NCBI RefSeq assembly: GCF_009827515.1
Contig: NZ_WTYO01000001.1
Coordinates: 291,501-355,500, forward strand
Length of the DNA stretch: 64,000 nt
Direction: 5' to 3'
Source: Pelagerythrobacter marinus
Lineage (GTDB): Bacteria; Pseudomonadota; Alphaproteobacteria; Sphingomonadales; Sphingomonadaceae
Position numbers and translations under genes: made by a program. Shown piece by piece: positions 54,202 to 63,000 of this stretch. Positions within the stretch are counted from its first letter, which is position 1, and every line of letters begins with the position of its first letter. The notes under the pieces are model-generated. The model saw only the letters and a list, made by a program, of their open reading frames with translations. It searched no databases and was not told the origin of the DNA.

Positions 54202-54609
54202 TCAGCCCGCCGCGATCCGCGCGGCGTGATCGCGCACCAGCGCGATCATGTTCGGCACCCCTTGCGTGCGGTTGGAACTCAGCTGGTTCTTCAGGTCGAA
54301 CGGGGCCAGCGCGGCGGCAATGTCCATCTCCGCTACCTCGCGCGCGGGCCGGTCCTGCACCGCTGCGATCACGAGCGCGACGATCCCCTTGGTGATCGCG
54401 GCATTGCTGTCGGCGAGGAAATGCAGGCGCTCGCCCTCGGCCGTGGGATAGACCCAGACCGCGGCCGAGCAGCCGCGCACCAGCGTCGCATCGGTTTTCA
54501 GCGCCTCGGGCATCGGCTCCAGCTCGCGCCCCAGCTCGATCAGCAGGCGATAGCGTTCGTCGCCTTCGAGGAACTCGTATTCTTCGCGGATGTCGTCGAG
54601 CGTTCGCAT
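54202..54609 (-). CDS. sufE: SufE-like cysteine desulfurase partner
   Basis: A 135-residue protein with the sulfur-accepting Cys47 in VRGCSAAVWVYP and FLADSNAAITKGIVALVI, typical of SufE. It accepts sulfur from SufS for Fe-S cluster assembly. No suf genes adjoin. It lies 101 bases after the last of the small Psp-type genes on the same strand. Confidence 0.93.
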   Translation of the reverse strand: MRTLDDIREEYEFLEGDERYRLLIELGRELEPMPEALKTDATLVRGCSAAVWVYPTAEGERLHFLADSNAAITKGIVALVIAAVQDRPAREVAEMDIAAALAPFDLKNQLSSNRTQGVPNMIALVRDHAARIAAG

Positions 54610-54710
54610 GGGGCGGCAGGTAGGGGCCGCGGCGCGAAAACGCAAAGGGCCTTCGCCCCGGCTTGCCGGCCCAGGGTCGCTCGAGGCGCGCAAGCGCGCC
54701 GTGCCCGACG

Positions 54711-54953
54711 TCAGAGATCGACCCCGCTGGCAATGGCTTCCAGCTTGCGGATGCGTTCCTTCAGGTCCGCGATCTCGATCCGCGCTGCGCCCAGTTGCGC
54801 GCCGCCCTCGATCTCCGGCGGCGGGCGGCGGCCGGCGCGGTCCAGTTCGCGTTCCTTGAGCGAAAGCCAGCCCTGCCAGCCGCGCAGCGCGGCGAGGGCG
54901 ACGATGCCGATGGCGACGAGCGCTGCGGCGGCGATGACGATCTGGTCGCTCAT
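54711..54953 (-). CDS. Small PspB/PspC-module membrane protein (fifth copy)
   Basis: An 80-residue protein: one N-terminal helix (IVIAAAALVAIGIVALAAL) and a C-terminal coiled coil ending RIRKLEAIASGVDL. It is the most divergent and shortest of five tandem small proteins sharing the R-x3-L/V-E-x-I/L module of PspB and PspC. AGGAG precedes the ATG at 54953. A 51-base gap separates it from the previous gene. Function unknown; association with the Psp system is inferred. Confidence 0.75.
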   Translation of the reverse strand: MSDQIVIAAAALVAIGIVALAALRGWQGWLSLKERELDRAGRRPPPEIEGGAQLGAARIEIADLKERIRKLEAIASGVDL

Positions 54954-55004
54954 GGGCAATGCTCCTTTCCCTCTTGTCCTCCGGCCCCGTTCCCGCGGCC
55001 GTCG

Positions 55005-55274
55005 CTACTTGTCGCGCAGGCGCTCGATCTCGTCGGCGATCGCGCGCGCCTCGCGCCCGTCCACGGTGATCTTCTCCAGCACGCGGATCCGTTCGCGCAG
55101 GTCCTCTATCTCGCGCCGGGTCTCCGCGTCGGCGGCACCGGCCCCGGTCGCCTCGCCGGCGTCGGCGCCGTCGGCCGGGCGGTCCCGGCCGGGGCCGCGT
55201 TCGCGCCGCGCGTTCATGACCTGGACGATGCCCCAGATGGCGACGATGACGACCGCGGCGGTCCAGAAGCTCAT
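55005..55274 (-). CDS. Small PspB/PspC-module membrane protein (fourth copy)
   Basis: An 89-residue protein with one N-terminal helix (WTAAVVIVAIWGIVQVM), a short Gly/Ala/Asp-rich linker and a coiled coil with RIRVLEKITVDGREA and IADEIERLRDK. Its ATG overlaps the stop of the third copy (ATGA), so translation is coupled. See the neighbouring entries for the family. Confidence 0.78.
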   Translation of the reverse strand: MSFWTAAVVIVAIWGIVQVMNARRERGPGRDRPADGADAGEATGAGAADAETRREIEDLRERIRVLEKITVDGREARAIADEIERLRDK

Positions 55275-55558
55275 TGCACTTGCTCCCTCTCGTCGGCGAG
55301 GCGCAGCGCGTCGATCTCGCGCGCGAGGTCGGGGCTGCGGTCGGTCGCGATCCGTTCGAGCACCTGGAGCCGTTCCTCCATCCGGCCGATCTCGGCATCG
55401 GAGCGCTGGCGCCCTTTCGCCTCGGCCAGGCGCACTTGCAGTTCCAGTTCCTTGCTGCGGTGCTTCATCCGGCTCTCGTAAGCGCTGAGGACGATGCCGG
55501 CGGCGACGATGAAGCCGACGATCAGCGCGCAGAAGGCGATCGCTTCGGGCAGGCTCAC
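55271..55558 (-). CDS. Small PspB/PspC-module membrane protein (third copy)
   Basis: A 95-residue protein: N-terminal helix (IAFCALIVGFIVAAGIVL), then a long charged coiled coil with RLQVLERIATDRSPDL and REIDALRLADER. It overlaps both neighbours by ATGA. The shared module places it with PspB/PspC rather than with any enzyme family. Confidence 0.78.
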   Translation of the reverse strand: MSLPEAIAFCALIVGFIVAAGIVLSAYESRMKHRSKELELQVRLAEAKGRQRSDAEIGRMEERLQVLERIATDRSPDLAREIDALRLADEREQVQ

Positions 55559-55872
55559 TGGACCTTGTCCTTCGCCTGGTCGTGGCGCAGGCGCTCGATC
55601 TCGTGGGTCAGGCCATAGCCGCTGTCGGTGACGATCCGCTCGACATTGGCCAGCCGGTCCTTGATCGATCCCAGCTCGGCCCGCAGCTCGGCGTTCTCCT
55701 GCGTCAGCAGCTTGACCCGTTCGACCGCCTGGTCGTTCTTGGGATAGACCGCCTTGCCCCAGCTGTTCTCGAGCGGGTAGCCGTTCTTGACCCGGATCCA
55801 GGTATTGGCGACCCAGCCCAGCGACAGCGCGATCACCGCGCCGATCACGGCGGTTTCGGTCATGAATTCCAT
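55555..55872 (-). CDS. Small PspB/PspC-module membrane protein (second copy)
   Basis: A 105-residue protein: N-terminal helix (AVIGAVIALSLGWVANTWI), a short linker (VKNGYPLENSWGKAVYPK) and a coiled coil with RLANVERIVTDSGYGL and HEIERLRHDQ. Its ATG shares one base with the TAA of the first copy. Confidence 0.78.
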   Translation of the reverse strand: MEFMTETAVIGAVIALSLGWVANTWIRVKNGYPLENSWGKAVYPKNDQAVERVKLLTQENAELRAELGSIKDRLANVERIVTDSGYGLTHEIERLRHDQAKDKVQ

Positions 55873-56186
55873 TACGCCTTCTCCTTCCGGGCGATGTCGA
55901 GCGGGACGCCGGCGCCTTCGCTCTCGACGCGGTGCTGGTCGCGCAGCGCCTCGATCTGGGTCGACACGTCGTATCCGCGGTCGGTCACGATCCGTTCGAG
56001 CACCCGGACCCGTTCCTCCAGGTCCTTGATCTGGCCGGTATATTGCGCGGCCTTTTCAGCCGTCATCTCGGCGGTCGACTTCGCGTTCATCTCGGCCATC
56101 TTCTGCTGGTGCCGCGACCAGATGGCGACGATCGGGATCATCAGTGCGATGATCGGGATCATCACGCCCAGTACTGCTACGTCCAT
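55872..56186 (-). CDS. Small PspB/PspC-module membrane protein (first copy)
   Basis: A 104-residue protein: N-terminal helix (VLGVMIPIIALMIPIVAIW), a Met/Ala/Glu-rich coiled coil and the clearest module RVRVLERIVTDRGYDV followed by TQIEALRDQ. It starts 21 bases after pspC. It opens the run of five tandem paralogues at the end of the psp operon. Confidence 0.8.
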   Translation of the reverse strand: MDVAVLGVMIPIIALMIPIVAIWSRHQQKMAEMNAKSTAEMTAEKAAQYTGQIKDLEERVRVLERIVTDRGYDVSTQIEALRDQHRVESEGAGVPLDIARKEKA

Positions 56187-56207
56187 TGTCCTTTTCCCCT
56201 TTGCGGT

Positions 56208-56585
56208 TCAGCGCAGCCGCTCGATCTCGGCGGTGAGGCGCGGGTTGGAAGAGACGTAGTACGTCTCGACCTCGGCCAGGCGGCGATCGATGTCGCGCAT
56301 CCGGGCGCGGATCTCGCGCGCGGTGCGCTTCGGGCTCTGCCGCACGCGCTGCCAGTACTGCTGTTCCTCGCGATCGACGTAGAGGTGCGGCGGCTTCTTG
56401 TTCAGCAGGATGCCGGCGAGGAAGTAGAACGGGATCGTCATGCCGCCGGCGAAGAAGGTCAGGCCCAGGAAGCCCAGCCGGACCCAGAAGGCATTGACGC
56501 CGGTGTAGTCGGCAATGCCCGAGCAGACCCCCATCAACTTGGCGTTCTGCTTGTCGCGGTAAAGCGTGGTGCGCGGGCTGTTCAC
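56208..56585 (-). CDS. pspC: PspC-like envelope stress protein
   Basis: A 125-residue protein from a GTG overlapping the pspB stop (GTGA). The PspC domain is clear (KLMGVCSGIADYTGVNAFWVR) with two hydrophobic segments; the C-terminus RLAEVETYYVSSNPRL and AEIERLR is the regulatory coiled-coil module. With PspB it relays membrane stress to free PspF from PspA. Confidence 0.93.
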   Translation of the reverse strand: MNSPRTTLYRDKQNAKLMGVCSGIADYTGVNAFWVRLGFLGLTFFAGGMTIPFYFLAGILLNKKPPHLYVDREEQQYWQRVRQSPKRTAREIRARMRDIDRRLAEVETYYVSSNPRLTAEIERLR

Positions 56586-56878
56586 TGGTGGGCTCCCTTC
56601 TTCTCGGCGAGCAGGCGATCCAGCTCGCGCAGTTTCTCGTTGTCGATCTCGCGGTCGTGGACCAGCCGGGCGGGCTTGAAATCGGGGTTGTCGCTGGCGA
56701 CCAGGCGCTCGACCGTGTCCATCCGCTCGTCGAGCCGCTTGGCGAGGCTGTAGAGTTCTTCCAGCAGGGCCTCGTCGTCGCTGGTGATCGTGGCGGATGT
56801 TTTCCACTTGGTGATATAGTGGAGGATGATCCACGGCAGCGCGATGAAGATCGCGGGAATGATGATCAGCTCTTCCAT
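56582..56878 (-). CDS. pspB: PspB-like envelope stress protein
   Basis: A 98-residue protein with one membrane helix followed by LPWIILHYITKWK and a coiled coil with RMDTVERLVASDNPDF, the PspB pattern. Works with PspC as membrane stress sensor. It lies 3 bases after the pspA stop and overlaps the pspC start. An extra ~30-residue charged tail is longer than in E. coli PspB. Confidence 0.9.
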   Translation of the reverse strand: MEELIIIPAIFIALPWIILHYITKWKTSATITSDDEALLEELYSLAKRLDERMDTVERLVASDNPDFKPARLVHDREIDNEKLRELDRLLAEKKGAHQ

Positions 56879-56881
56879 CGA

Positions 56882-57583
56882 TCAGTCCTCCTTTCCGGCG
56901 TCGCTGCCGCCGGCCTTCTTGCCCAGCGCGCGCTTCATCGCTTCCAGTTCCTCGTCGACCTTGTCCGACCCTTCGAGCGCGGCGATCTCGTCGGCGAGCG
57001 AGAGCTGGCCGCTGTCGTCGGACAGCGAAAGCGCGTCGGCGCGGCCCTCGGCGTAATCGACCCGGCGTTCGAGCTGGTCGAAGCGGCTCAATGCCTCGTC
57101 GGTGCGCTCGGTGCTCATCAGCGTGCGCAGCTTGACGCGGTTCTCCGCGCTTTCGAGGCGCGCGGCGATCGCGGTCTGGCGGCTGCGGGCCTCGCGCAGG
57201 CGATGCTGCAGCTTGGCGATATCCTGCTCGTAAGCGCGCAGGGCATCGTCGAGCACGGCGATTTCCTGCTTCAGCTGCTCGGCCATGTCGGCCGCCTTCT
57301 TCTTCTCGACCAGGGCGGCGCGGGCCAGGTCCTCGCGATCCTTGCTGAGCGCGAGCTGCGCCTTCTCCGCCCAGTCGGCCTGGAGCCGTTCGAGCTTGAC
57401 CGTGTGGCGATGCATCTCCTTCTGGTCCGCGATCGTGCGCGCCGCGCTGGCGCGGACTTCGACCAGGGTTTCCTCCATCTCGAGGATGATCATGCGGATC
57501 ATCTTGGCCGGGTCGTCGGCCTTGTCGAGCATGTCGTTGAAATTGGCGGCGATGATATCGCGGGTACGGCTGAATATGCCCAT
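56882..57583 (-). CDS. pspA: Phage shock protein A
   Basis: A 233-residue coiled-coil protein of the PspA/IM30 family starting MGIFSRTRDIIAANFNDML, the amphipathic membrane-binding helix, and continuing AADDPAKM-like DKADDPAKMIRMIILEMEE. GGAG lies eight bases before the ATG at 57583. PspA binds stressed inner membrane and otherwise inhibits PspF. The frame stays open for a further 88 codons upstream to a GTG at 57847 that is coupled to the previous gene; because the amphipathic helix normally sits at the N-terminus I prefer 57583, but a longer form is possible. Confidence 0.9.
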   Translation of the reverse strand: MGIFSRTRDIIAANFNDMLDKADDPAKMIRMIILEMEETLVEVRASAARTIADQKEMHRHTVKLERLQADWAEKAQLALSKDREDLARAALVEKKKAADMAEQLKQEIAVLDDALRAYEQDIAKLQHRLREARSRQTAIAARLESAENRVKLRTLMSTERTDEALSRFDQLERRVDYAEGRADALSLSDDSGQLSLADEIAALEGSDKVDEELEAMKRALGKKAGGSDAGKED

Positions 57584-57847
57584 CAAAGGTGCTCCGTTGA
57601 AATTGAAGTCGCCCGACCAGCCGCCGCCGGCCCGGGCGTGCGAGCGGCCCTGGGTCGGGCGTTCGCTGGTGGTGCGTTCGCGCGTGGGGCGGCCCTGCGT
57701 CGGGGTGGGGCTGGTGCGCAGGCGCTCGACCTCCTCGTCGAGGCGCGAGGGGCGGTTATGGGCCGAAGCGTGCGGGGACTGGGGGGTGTCGCGCTCCGGC
57801 CCAAGGGGGGTGGACCTGCCGGTATCGAGATCGGTCGGCTTGCTCAC
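57584..57847 (-). other. In-frame open stretch upstream of pspA (possible N-terminal extension)
   Basis: Eighty-eight sense codons from a GTG at 57847 run without stop into pspA. The encoded sequence is disordered and rich in Pro, Thr, Arg and Ser, with one charged patch RLDEEVERLR that resembles the end of the PspB/PspC module. The GTG overlaps the stop of the 50-residue gene (GTGA), a coupling seen between true genes in this operon. It could give an extended PspA or mark an untranslated leader. Confidence 0.4.
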
Positions 57848-57996
57848 GCCAGCTCAACCTGTTCGCAGCCGATCGTCGCGGCCATTGCCGGCGTCGCCTG
57901 CATCTGGCCGCTGAGCGCCACGAACAGGGCCATCGCGGCGATGCTGGCGATGGAAGCCTGTCCCAGCTTGCTCTGGAAGAAGCGGCGGTCGTACAT
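57844..57996 (-). CDS. Small membrane protein leading the psp operon
   Basis: A 50-residue protein with a basic N-terminus (MYDRRFFQSK) and one hydrophobic helix (ASIASIAAMALFVAL) followed by Ala/Met-rich residues that could be a signal-peptidase site. GGAGG lies ten bases before the ATG, and the sigma-54 promoter ends ~40 bases upstream, so it is the first gene of the transcript. Family not recognised. Confidence 0.65.
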   Translation of the reverse strand: MYDRRFFQSKLGQASIASIAAMALFVALSGQMQATPAMAATIGCEQVELA

Positions 57997-58034
57997 CGTG
58001 TGGGTCCTCCCTGGATCGGTTTCGTTCACCAATC

Positions 58035-58050
58035 AGCAAGGGGTGTGCCA
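58035..58050 (-). promoter_or_regulatory. Sigma-54 promoter of the psp operon
   Basis: Read leftward: TGGCAC-ACCCC-TTGCT, a perfect match to the -24/-12 consensus. It faces the psp operon and lies 100 bases from the divergent pspF, whose product activates sigma-54 promoters. Transcription should begin near 58023. Confidence 0.9.
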
Positions 58051-58081
58051 GTTTCGGAAAGTGACGTATTATCAATGGATT

Positions 58082-58118
58082 GCAAGATAGCGCAAAAAAT
58101 CTGATCGGCGTATCTTGC
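58082..58118. promoter_or_regulatory. Candidate PspF upstream activating region
   Basis: GCAAGATA (58082-58089) and TATCTTGC (58111-58118) are perfect inverted arms 32-68 bases upstream of the sigma-54 -24 element and inside the pspF leader. The location suits an enhancer for PspF and also autogenous control of pspF. Confidence 0.5.
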
Positions 58119-58151
58119 CAACTATCGGCGAAATTCACTATAGGTTGGGTC

Positions 58152-59237
<1,086 letters not shown>

Positions 59238-59642
59238 TCACCCCGGGCGATCGACGCTTTCGATCGCCAGCAGGCGGTCCTCCCCGCTGCGGTCCGGCCA
59301 GCTGATTTCCTGTCCCACGCGCAGGCCGAGCAGGCCGGCGCCGACCGGGGTGAGGATCGACAGGCGCCCCTGCGAAATGTCCGCCTCGCCGGGATAGACG
59401 AGCGTGATCGTCCTCCGCTCGCCGGTTTCGCGCACCACGAACACGACGGTGGAGCCCATCGTGACGACATCGCGCGGCACCCGGCCCGCGGGAACGGTCT
59501 GCGCCCGGTCGATCTCTTCCAGCAGGAGACGGCTGACTTCGGGTTGCCGGCCCTGCATCGCCAGGGCCAGGTCTGCGAGGGTGTCCGCTTCGCTTTCGGC
59601 GAGCGTGATGGGTGGCCGCACGGCGGCCTTCGTGGAGGTCAT
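59238..59642 (-). CDS. rnk: Rnk-like nucleoside diphosphate kinase regulator (GreA/GreB C-terminal fold)
   Basis: A 134-residue protein with a short helical N-terminus and a C-terminal FKBP-like domain shared with GreA/GreB (TLVYPGEADISQGRLSILTP, VGAGLLGLRVGQEI). Rnk proteins bind RNA polymerase and affect nucleotide pools. It is convergent with pspF, one base apart. Lack of the long coiled-coil excludes GreA. Confidence 0.85.
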   Translation of the reverse strand: MTSTKAAVRPPITLAESEADTLADLALAMQGRQPEVSRLLLEEIDRAQTVPAGRVPRDVVTMGSTVVFVVRETGERRTITLVYPGEADISQGRLSILTPVGAGLLGLRVGQEISWPDRSGEDRLLAIESVDRPG

Positions 59643-59985
59643 GGATCGAAACTTTCGCTGGGCGCGAAGCGGCGCCGGATAATGGGAAAATGCAGGCCTG
59701 GCCCCGGGGCCGGGGCATGCACGCACCCGTCCCGGGGCTAGATGCCCGCGAGAAGCTGTCCCCCGAGGTGTCGGAAATATCCGGTCGCCATTCCCGGAAG
59801 CTGTCACCTTGCACGGGGCCTGTCAAACGCGCGCGCGGGCGCAATGTCGAATCGAGTTGCAAAAGGCGGGCGCCGCGTCTATCTGCCCCTTCATCCCGAC
59901 ATTGTCGCGACACTGGAGGGGCTGGCGCCGCGAGGGGCCGGCACCCGGAAGCCGTGTCGCAAGCGTCGTGCAGAACGGAGAGCGA
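59643..59985. other. Gene-free stretch between rnk and rimP
   Basis: A 343-base region between divergent genes. I see no convincing gene. It has a GC-rich inverted repeat around 59700-59715 (CCCCGGGGCCGGGG). A plausible sigma-70 promoter for the rimP operon is TTGCAA (59857-59862), 17 bases, then TATCTG (59880-59885), giving a ~95-base leader. CTGTCAC at 59800 and CTGTCAA at 59819 are not in Pho-box phase. Confidence 0.4.
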
Positions 59986-60564
59986 ATGGCAGACCTCGTG
60001 CGCCTGGCACAGATCATCGAACCCGAAGCGCGCGCGCTCGGTTTCGAGCTGGTGCGCGTGAAGATGGTCGCTTCCGAAGCCGGCGAGGGCGGGCAGGCGC
60101 TCCAGGTCATGGCCGAGGACCCGGCGACCGGACAGCTCGTGCTCGACCAGTGCGCCGCGCTTTCGCGCCGCATCTCCGACCGGCTCGACGCGCTGGAGGA
60201 CGAGGGCGAAGTCCTGGTCGAAGGCGCCTATCACCTCGAGGTCAGTTCGCCCGGGATCGACCGGCCGCTGACCCGGGCGAAGGACTTTTCCCAATGGGTC
60301 GGCCACGAGGCGAAGATCGTCCTGGCCGAGAAGGTCGACGGCCACCGCAACTTGCGCGGGCCGCTGGCCGGGTTCGAAGGGGGCAAGGCCCTGATCGACG
60401 ACCGCAAGGCGGGCCGCGTGGCGGTGCCGCTGGAGGCAATCCATTCGGCCAAGCTGGTCCTGACCGACGAGCTGATCGCCGCGACCCGCCCGCTCGACGC
60501 GTCGGGGGCGGACGAAATCGAAGAAATCCCGCAAGACGAAAGCAAAGAGAAGGCTGACGACTGA
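59986..60564 (+). CDS. rimP: Ribosome maturation factor RimP
   Basis: A 192-residue protein: N-terminal domain (IEPEARALGFELVRVKMV, CAALSRRISDRLD), then EVSSPGIDRPLT, the strongest RimP signature, and a C-terminal SH3-like domain. It helps mature the 30S subunit. GGAG precedes the ATG. First gene of the usual rimP-nusA-ylxR-infB operon; its stop overlaps the nusA ATG by one base. Confidence 0.96.
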   Translation: MADLVRLAQIIEPEARALGFELVRVKMVASEAGEGGQALQVMAEDPATGQLVLDQCAALSRRISDRLDALEDEGEVLVEGAYHLEVSSPGIDRPLTRAKDFSQWVGHEAKIVLAEKVDGHRNLRGPLAGFEGGKALIDDRKAGRVAVPLEAIHSAKLVLTDELIAATRPLDASGADEIEEIPQDESKEKADD

Positions 60565-62252
60565 TGGCCAGTGCAATTTCCGCCAACAAGGCCGAGCTGC
60601 TCGCGATCGCGAATGCAGTCGCCTCCGAGAAGATGATCGACAAGGCGATCGTCATCGAGGCGATGGAAGAGGCGATCCAGAAGAGCGCGCGCAACCGGTA
60701 CGGCGCGGAGAACGACATCCGGGCCAAGCTCGACCCGCAGACCGGCGACCTGCGCCTGTGGCGCGTGGTCGAGGTGGTCGAGGAAGTCGAGGACTACTTC
60801 AAGCAGGTCGACCTGGCCCAGGCGCAGAAGCTGGACCAGGATGCCAAGCTGGGCGACTTCATCGTCGATCCGCTGCCGCCGGTCGACCTCGGCCGCATCG
60901 ACGCACAGAGCGCGAAGCAGGTGATCTTCCAGAAGGTCCGCGATGCGGAGCGCGAGCGCCAGTACGAGGAATTCAAGGACCGCGCGGGCGAAGTCATCAC
61001 CGGCGTGATCAAGTCGGTCGAATTCGGCCACGTGATCGTCAACCTCGGCCGCGCCGAGGGCGTCATCCGCCGCGACCAGCAGATCCCGCGCGAGGCCGCG
61101 CGCGTCGGCGAGCGCGTGCGCGCGCTGATCACCAAGGTCGAACGCAACAACCGCGGCCCGCAGATCTTCCTCAGCCGCGCGCATCCCGACTTCATGAAGA
61201 AGCTGTTCGCGCAGGAAGTGCCCGAGATCTACGACGGCATCATCGAGATCAAGGCCGCCGCCCGCGACCCGGGCAGCCGCGCCAAGATCGGCGTGATCAG
61301 CCATGACAGCTCGATCGACCCGGTCGGCGCCTGCGTCGGCATGAAGGGCAGCCGCGTCCAGGCGGTCGTGCAGGAACTGCAGGGCGAGAAGATCGACATC
61401 ATTCCCTGGAGCGAGGACACCGCGACGTTCGTCGTCAACGGCCTCCAGCCCGCCACGGTCAGCCGCGTCGTCCTCGACGAGGACGAGGGGCGGATCGAGG
61501 TCGTCGTGCCCGACGACCAGCTGAGCCTGGCGATCGGCCGCCGCGGCCAGAACGTGCGCCTGGCGAGCCAGCTCACCGGGCACCAGATCGACATCATGAC
61601 CGAGGAAGAGGCCTCGGAGAAGCGGCAGAAGGAATTCGCCGAACGCTCCAAGATGTTCGAGGAAGAGCTCGACGTGGACGAGACGCTTTCGCAGCTGCTC
61701 GTCGCCGAAGGCTTCGCCGAGCTGGACGAGGTTGCCTATGTCGAGCTGGCCGAGCTGGCCTCGATCGAGGGCTTCGACGAGGAGCTGGCCGAGGAACTGC
61801 AGAGCCGTGCGCTCGAGGCGATCGAGCGGCACGAGGAAGCGGCCCGCGCCGAGCGCCGCGAGCTGGGCGTCGAGGACGACCTGGCCGAATTGCCGCACCT
61901 GACCGAGGCCATGCTGGTCACGCTGGGCAAGGCGGGGATCAAGACGCTCGACGACCTGGCCGATCTCGCCACCGACGAGCTGATCCAGAAGAAGCGCGAG
62001 GCCCCGCGCCGCCGCAACAATGCCGACGGTCCGCCGATGCGGCGCCCTTCCGCGCGCGAGCAGGACAAGGGCGGCGTGCTGGGCGAATACGGCCTGAGCG
62101 AAGAGCAGGGCAACGAGATCATCATGGCCGCGCGCGCGCACTGGTTCGAGGACGAGGAACCCGCCGCGCCGGAGGTCGAGAACGAGGAATCGGCCGCCCC
62201 GGCCGAAGAGCCCGCCACCGAGGAGGCCGCCGATGCGGACTCCGAACAATGA
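60564..62252 (+). CDS. nusA: Transcription termination/antitermination protein NusA
   Basis: A 562-residue protein: RNA-polymerase-binding N-domain (~1-125), S1 domain (GEVITGVIKSVEFGHVIVNL), KH domains (IGVISHDSSIDPVGACVG, LSLAIGRRGQNVRLASQLTG), then C-terminal acidic helix-hairpin repeats and an Ala/Glu-rich tail. It regulates pausing and termination. The next gene starts inside its last 20 bases. Confidence 0.96.
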   Translation: MASAISANKAELLAIANAVASEKMIDKAIVIEAMEEAIQKSARNRYGAENDIRAKLDPQTGDLRLWRVVEVVEEVEDYFKQVDLAQAQKLDQDAKLGDFIVDPLPPVDLGRIDAQSAKQVIFQKVRDAERERQYEEFKDRAGEVITGVIKSVEFGHVIVNLGRAEGVIRRDQQIPREAARVGERVRALITKVERNNRGPQIFLSRAHPDFMKKLFAQEVPEIYDGIIEIKAAARDPGSRAKIGVISHDSSIDPVGACVGMKGSRVQAVVQELQGEKIDIIPWSEDTATFVVNGLQPATVSRVVLDEDEGRIEVVVPDDQLSLAIGRRGQNVRLASQLTGHQIDIMTEEEASEKRQKEFAERSKMFEEELDVDETLSQLLVAEGFAELDEVAYVELAELASIEGFDEELAEELQSRALEAIERHEEAARAERRELGVEDDLAELPHLTEAMLVTLGKAGIKTLDDLADLATDELIQKKREAPRRRNNADGPPMRRPSAREQDKGGVLGEYGLSEEQGNEIIMAARAHWFEDEEPAAPEVENEESAAPAEEPATEEAADADSEQ

Positions 62253-62991
62253 GCGCCTGACCCCCGACATCGCCGGAGCCGGCGGCGCGGACCGTTCCGC
62301 GCCGGAGCGGCGCTGCATCCTCTCCGGGGAGCACGGCGCGCGCCACGCGCTGGTGCGCCTGGCGATCGCGCCCGACGGCCAGGTCCTGCCCGATCCGCTG
62401 GCGCGCGCGCCGGGGCGGGGGGCCTGGATCGGCGTTCCGCGCGCGGCGCTGGAACAGGCGATCGCCGGCGGCCGCCTGCGCGGCGCGCTGGCGCGCGCGT
62501 TCCGGGGCGCGGCGCTGACCGTGCCGGCGGACCTGCCCGACAGGATCGATGCCGCGCTGGAGCGGGTCCTGCTCGACCGGCTGGGACTCGAAATGCGCGG
62601 CGGACACCTTATCTTGGGGTCCGACCGCATTGCCGAACACGCGCGCGCCGGACGGGTCGCGCTGCTGCTCCATGCTGCCGACGCCAGCGAGGACGGGTCG
62701 CGAAAGCTCGACCAGGCCTGGCGGGTCGGGCGCGATGCCGAAGGTAGCGGGGAGAGGGGCATTCGCTTGCCACTGGACCGGGCGGCGCTGTCTGTGGCAT
62801 TGGGCCGCGACAATGTTGTCCACCTGGCGCTGGCCGACGCGGCCGCGGCCGATCGGATCGGCTCGATCCTGGCGCGCCTGCTGCATTTCAGGGGCCTTGC
62901 ACCCGCCGAACATGACGGTGCGCCGGGCTTGCCCGGGGCGCCGGGGTCCACGGTCGCACCCGGGGACGAGCATATCGAGATTGAAGGATAG
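62233..62991 (+). CDS. YlxR/DUF448 family RNA-binding protein with L7Ae-like C-terminus
   Basis: A 252-residue protein. Residues ~20-95 are DUF448 (RRCILSGEHGARHALVRLAIA, GRGAWIGVPR); ~105-215 resemble an L7Ae/L30e-type RNA-binding domain (RAGRVALLLHAADASEDG, LGRDNVVHLALAD). In alphaproteobacteria this fused form sits between nusA and infB. It is presumed to bind nucleic acid. It overlaps the nusA end by 20 bases. Confidence 0.9.
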   Translation: MRTPNNERLTPDIAGAGGADRSAPERRCILSGEHGARHALVRLAIAPDGQVLPDPLARAPGRGAWIGVPRAALEQAIAGGRLRGALARAFRGAALTVPADLPDRIDAALERVLLDRLGLEMRGGHLILGSDRIAEHARAGRVALLLHAADASEDGSRKLDQAWRVGRDAEGSGERGIRLPLDRAALSVALGRDNVVHLALADAAAADRIGSILARLLHFRGLAPAEHDGAPGLPGAPGSTVAPGDEHIEIEG

Positions 62992-63000
62992 ACGAGTTTT

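Noticed and set aside
59799-59826. Possible Pho box before rimP
   Set aside because: CTGTCAC and CTGTCAA are 19 bases apart, out of the 11-base phase, and a ribosome-maturation operon is an unlikely target.
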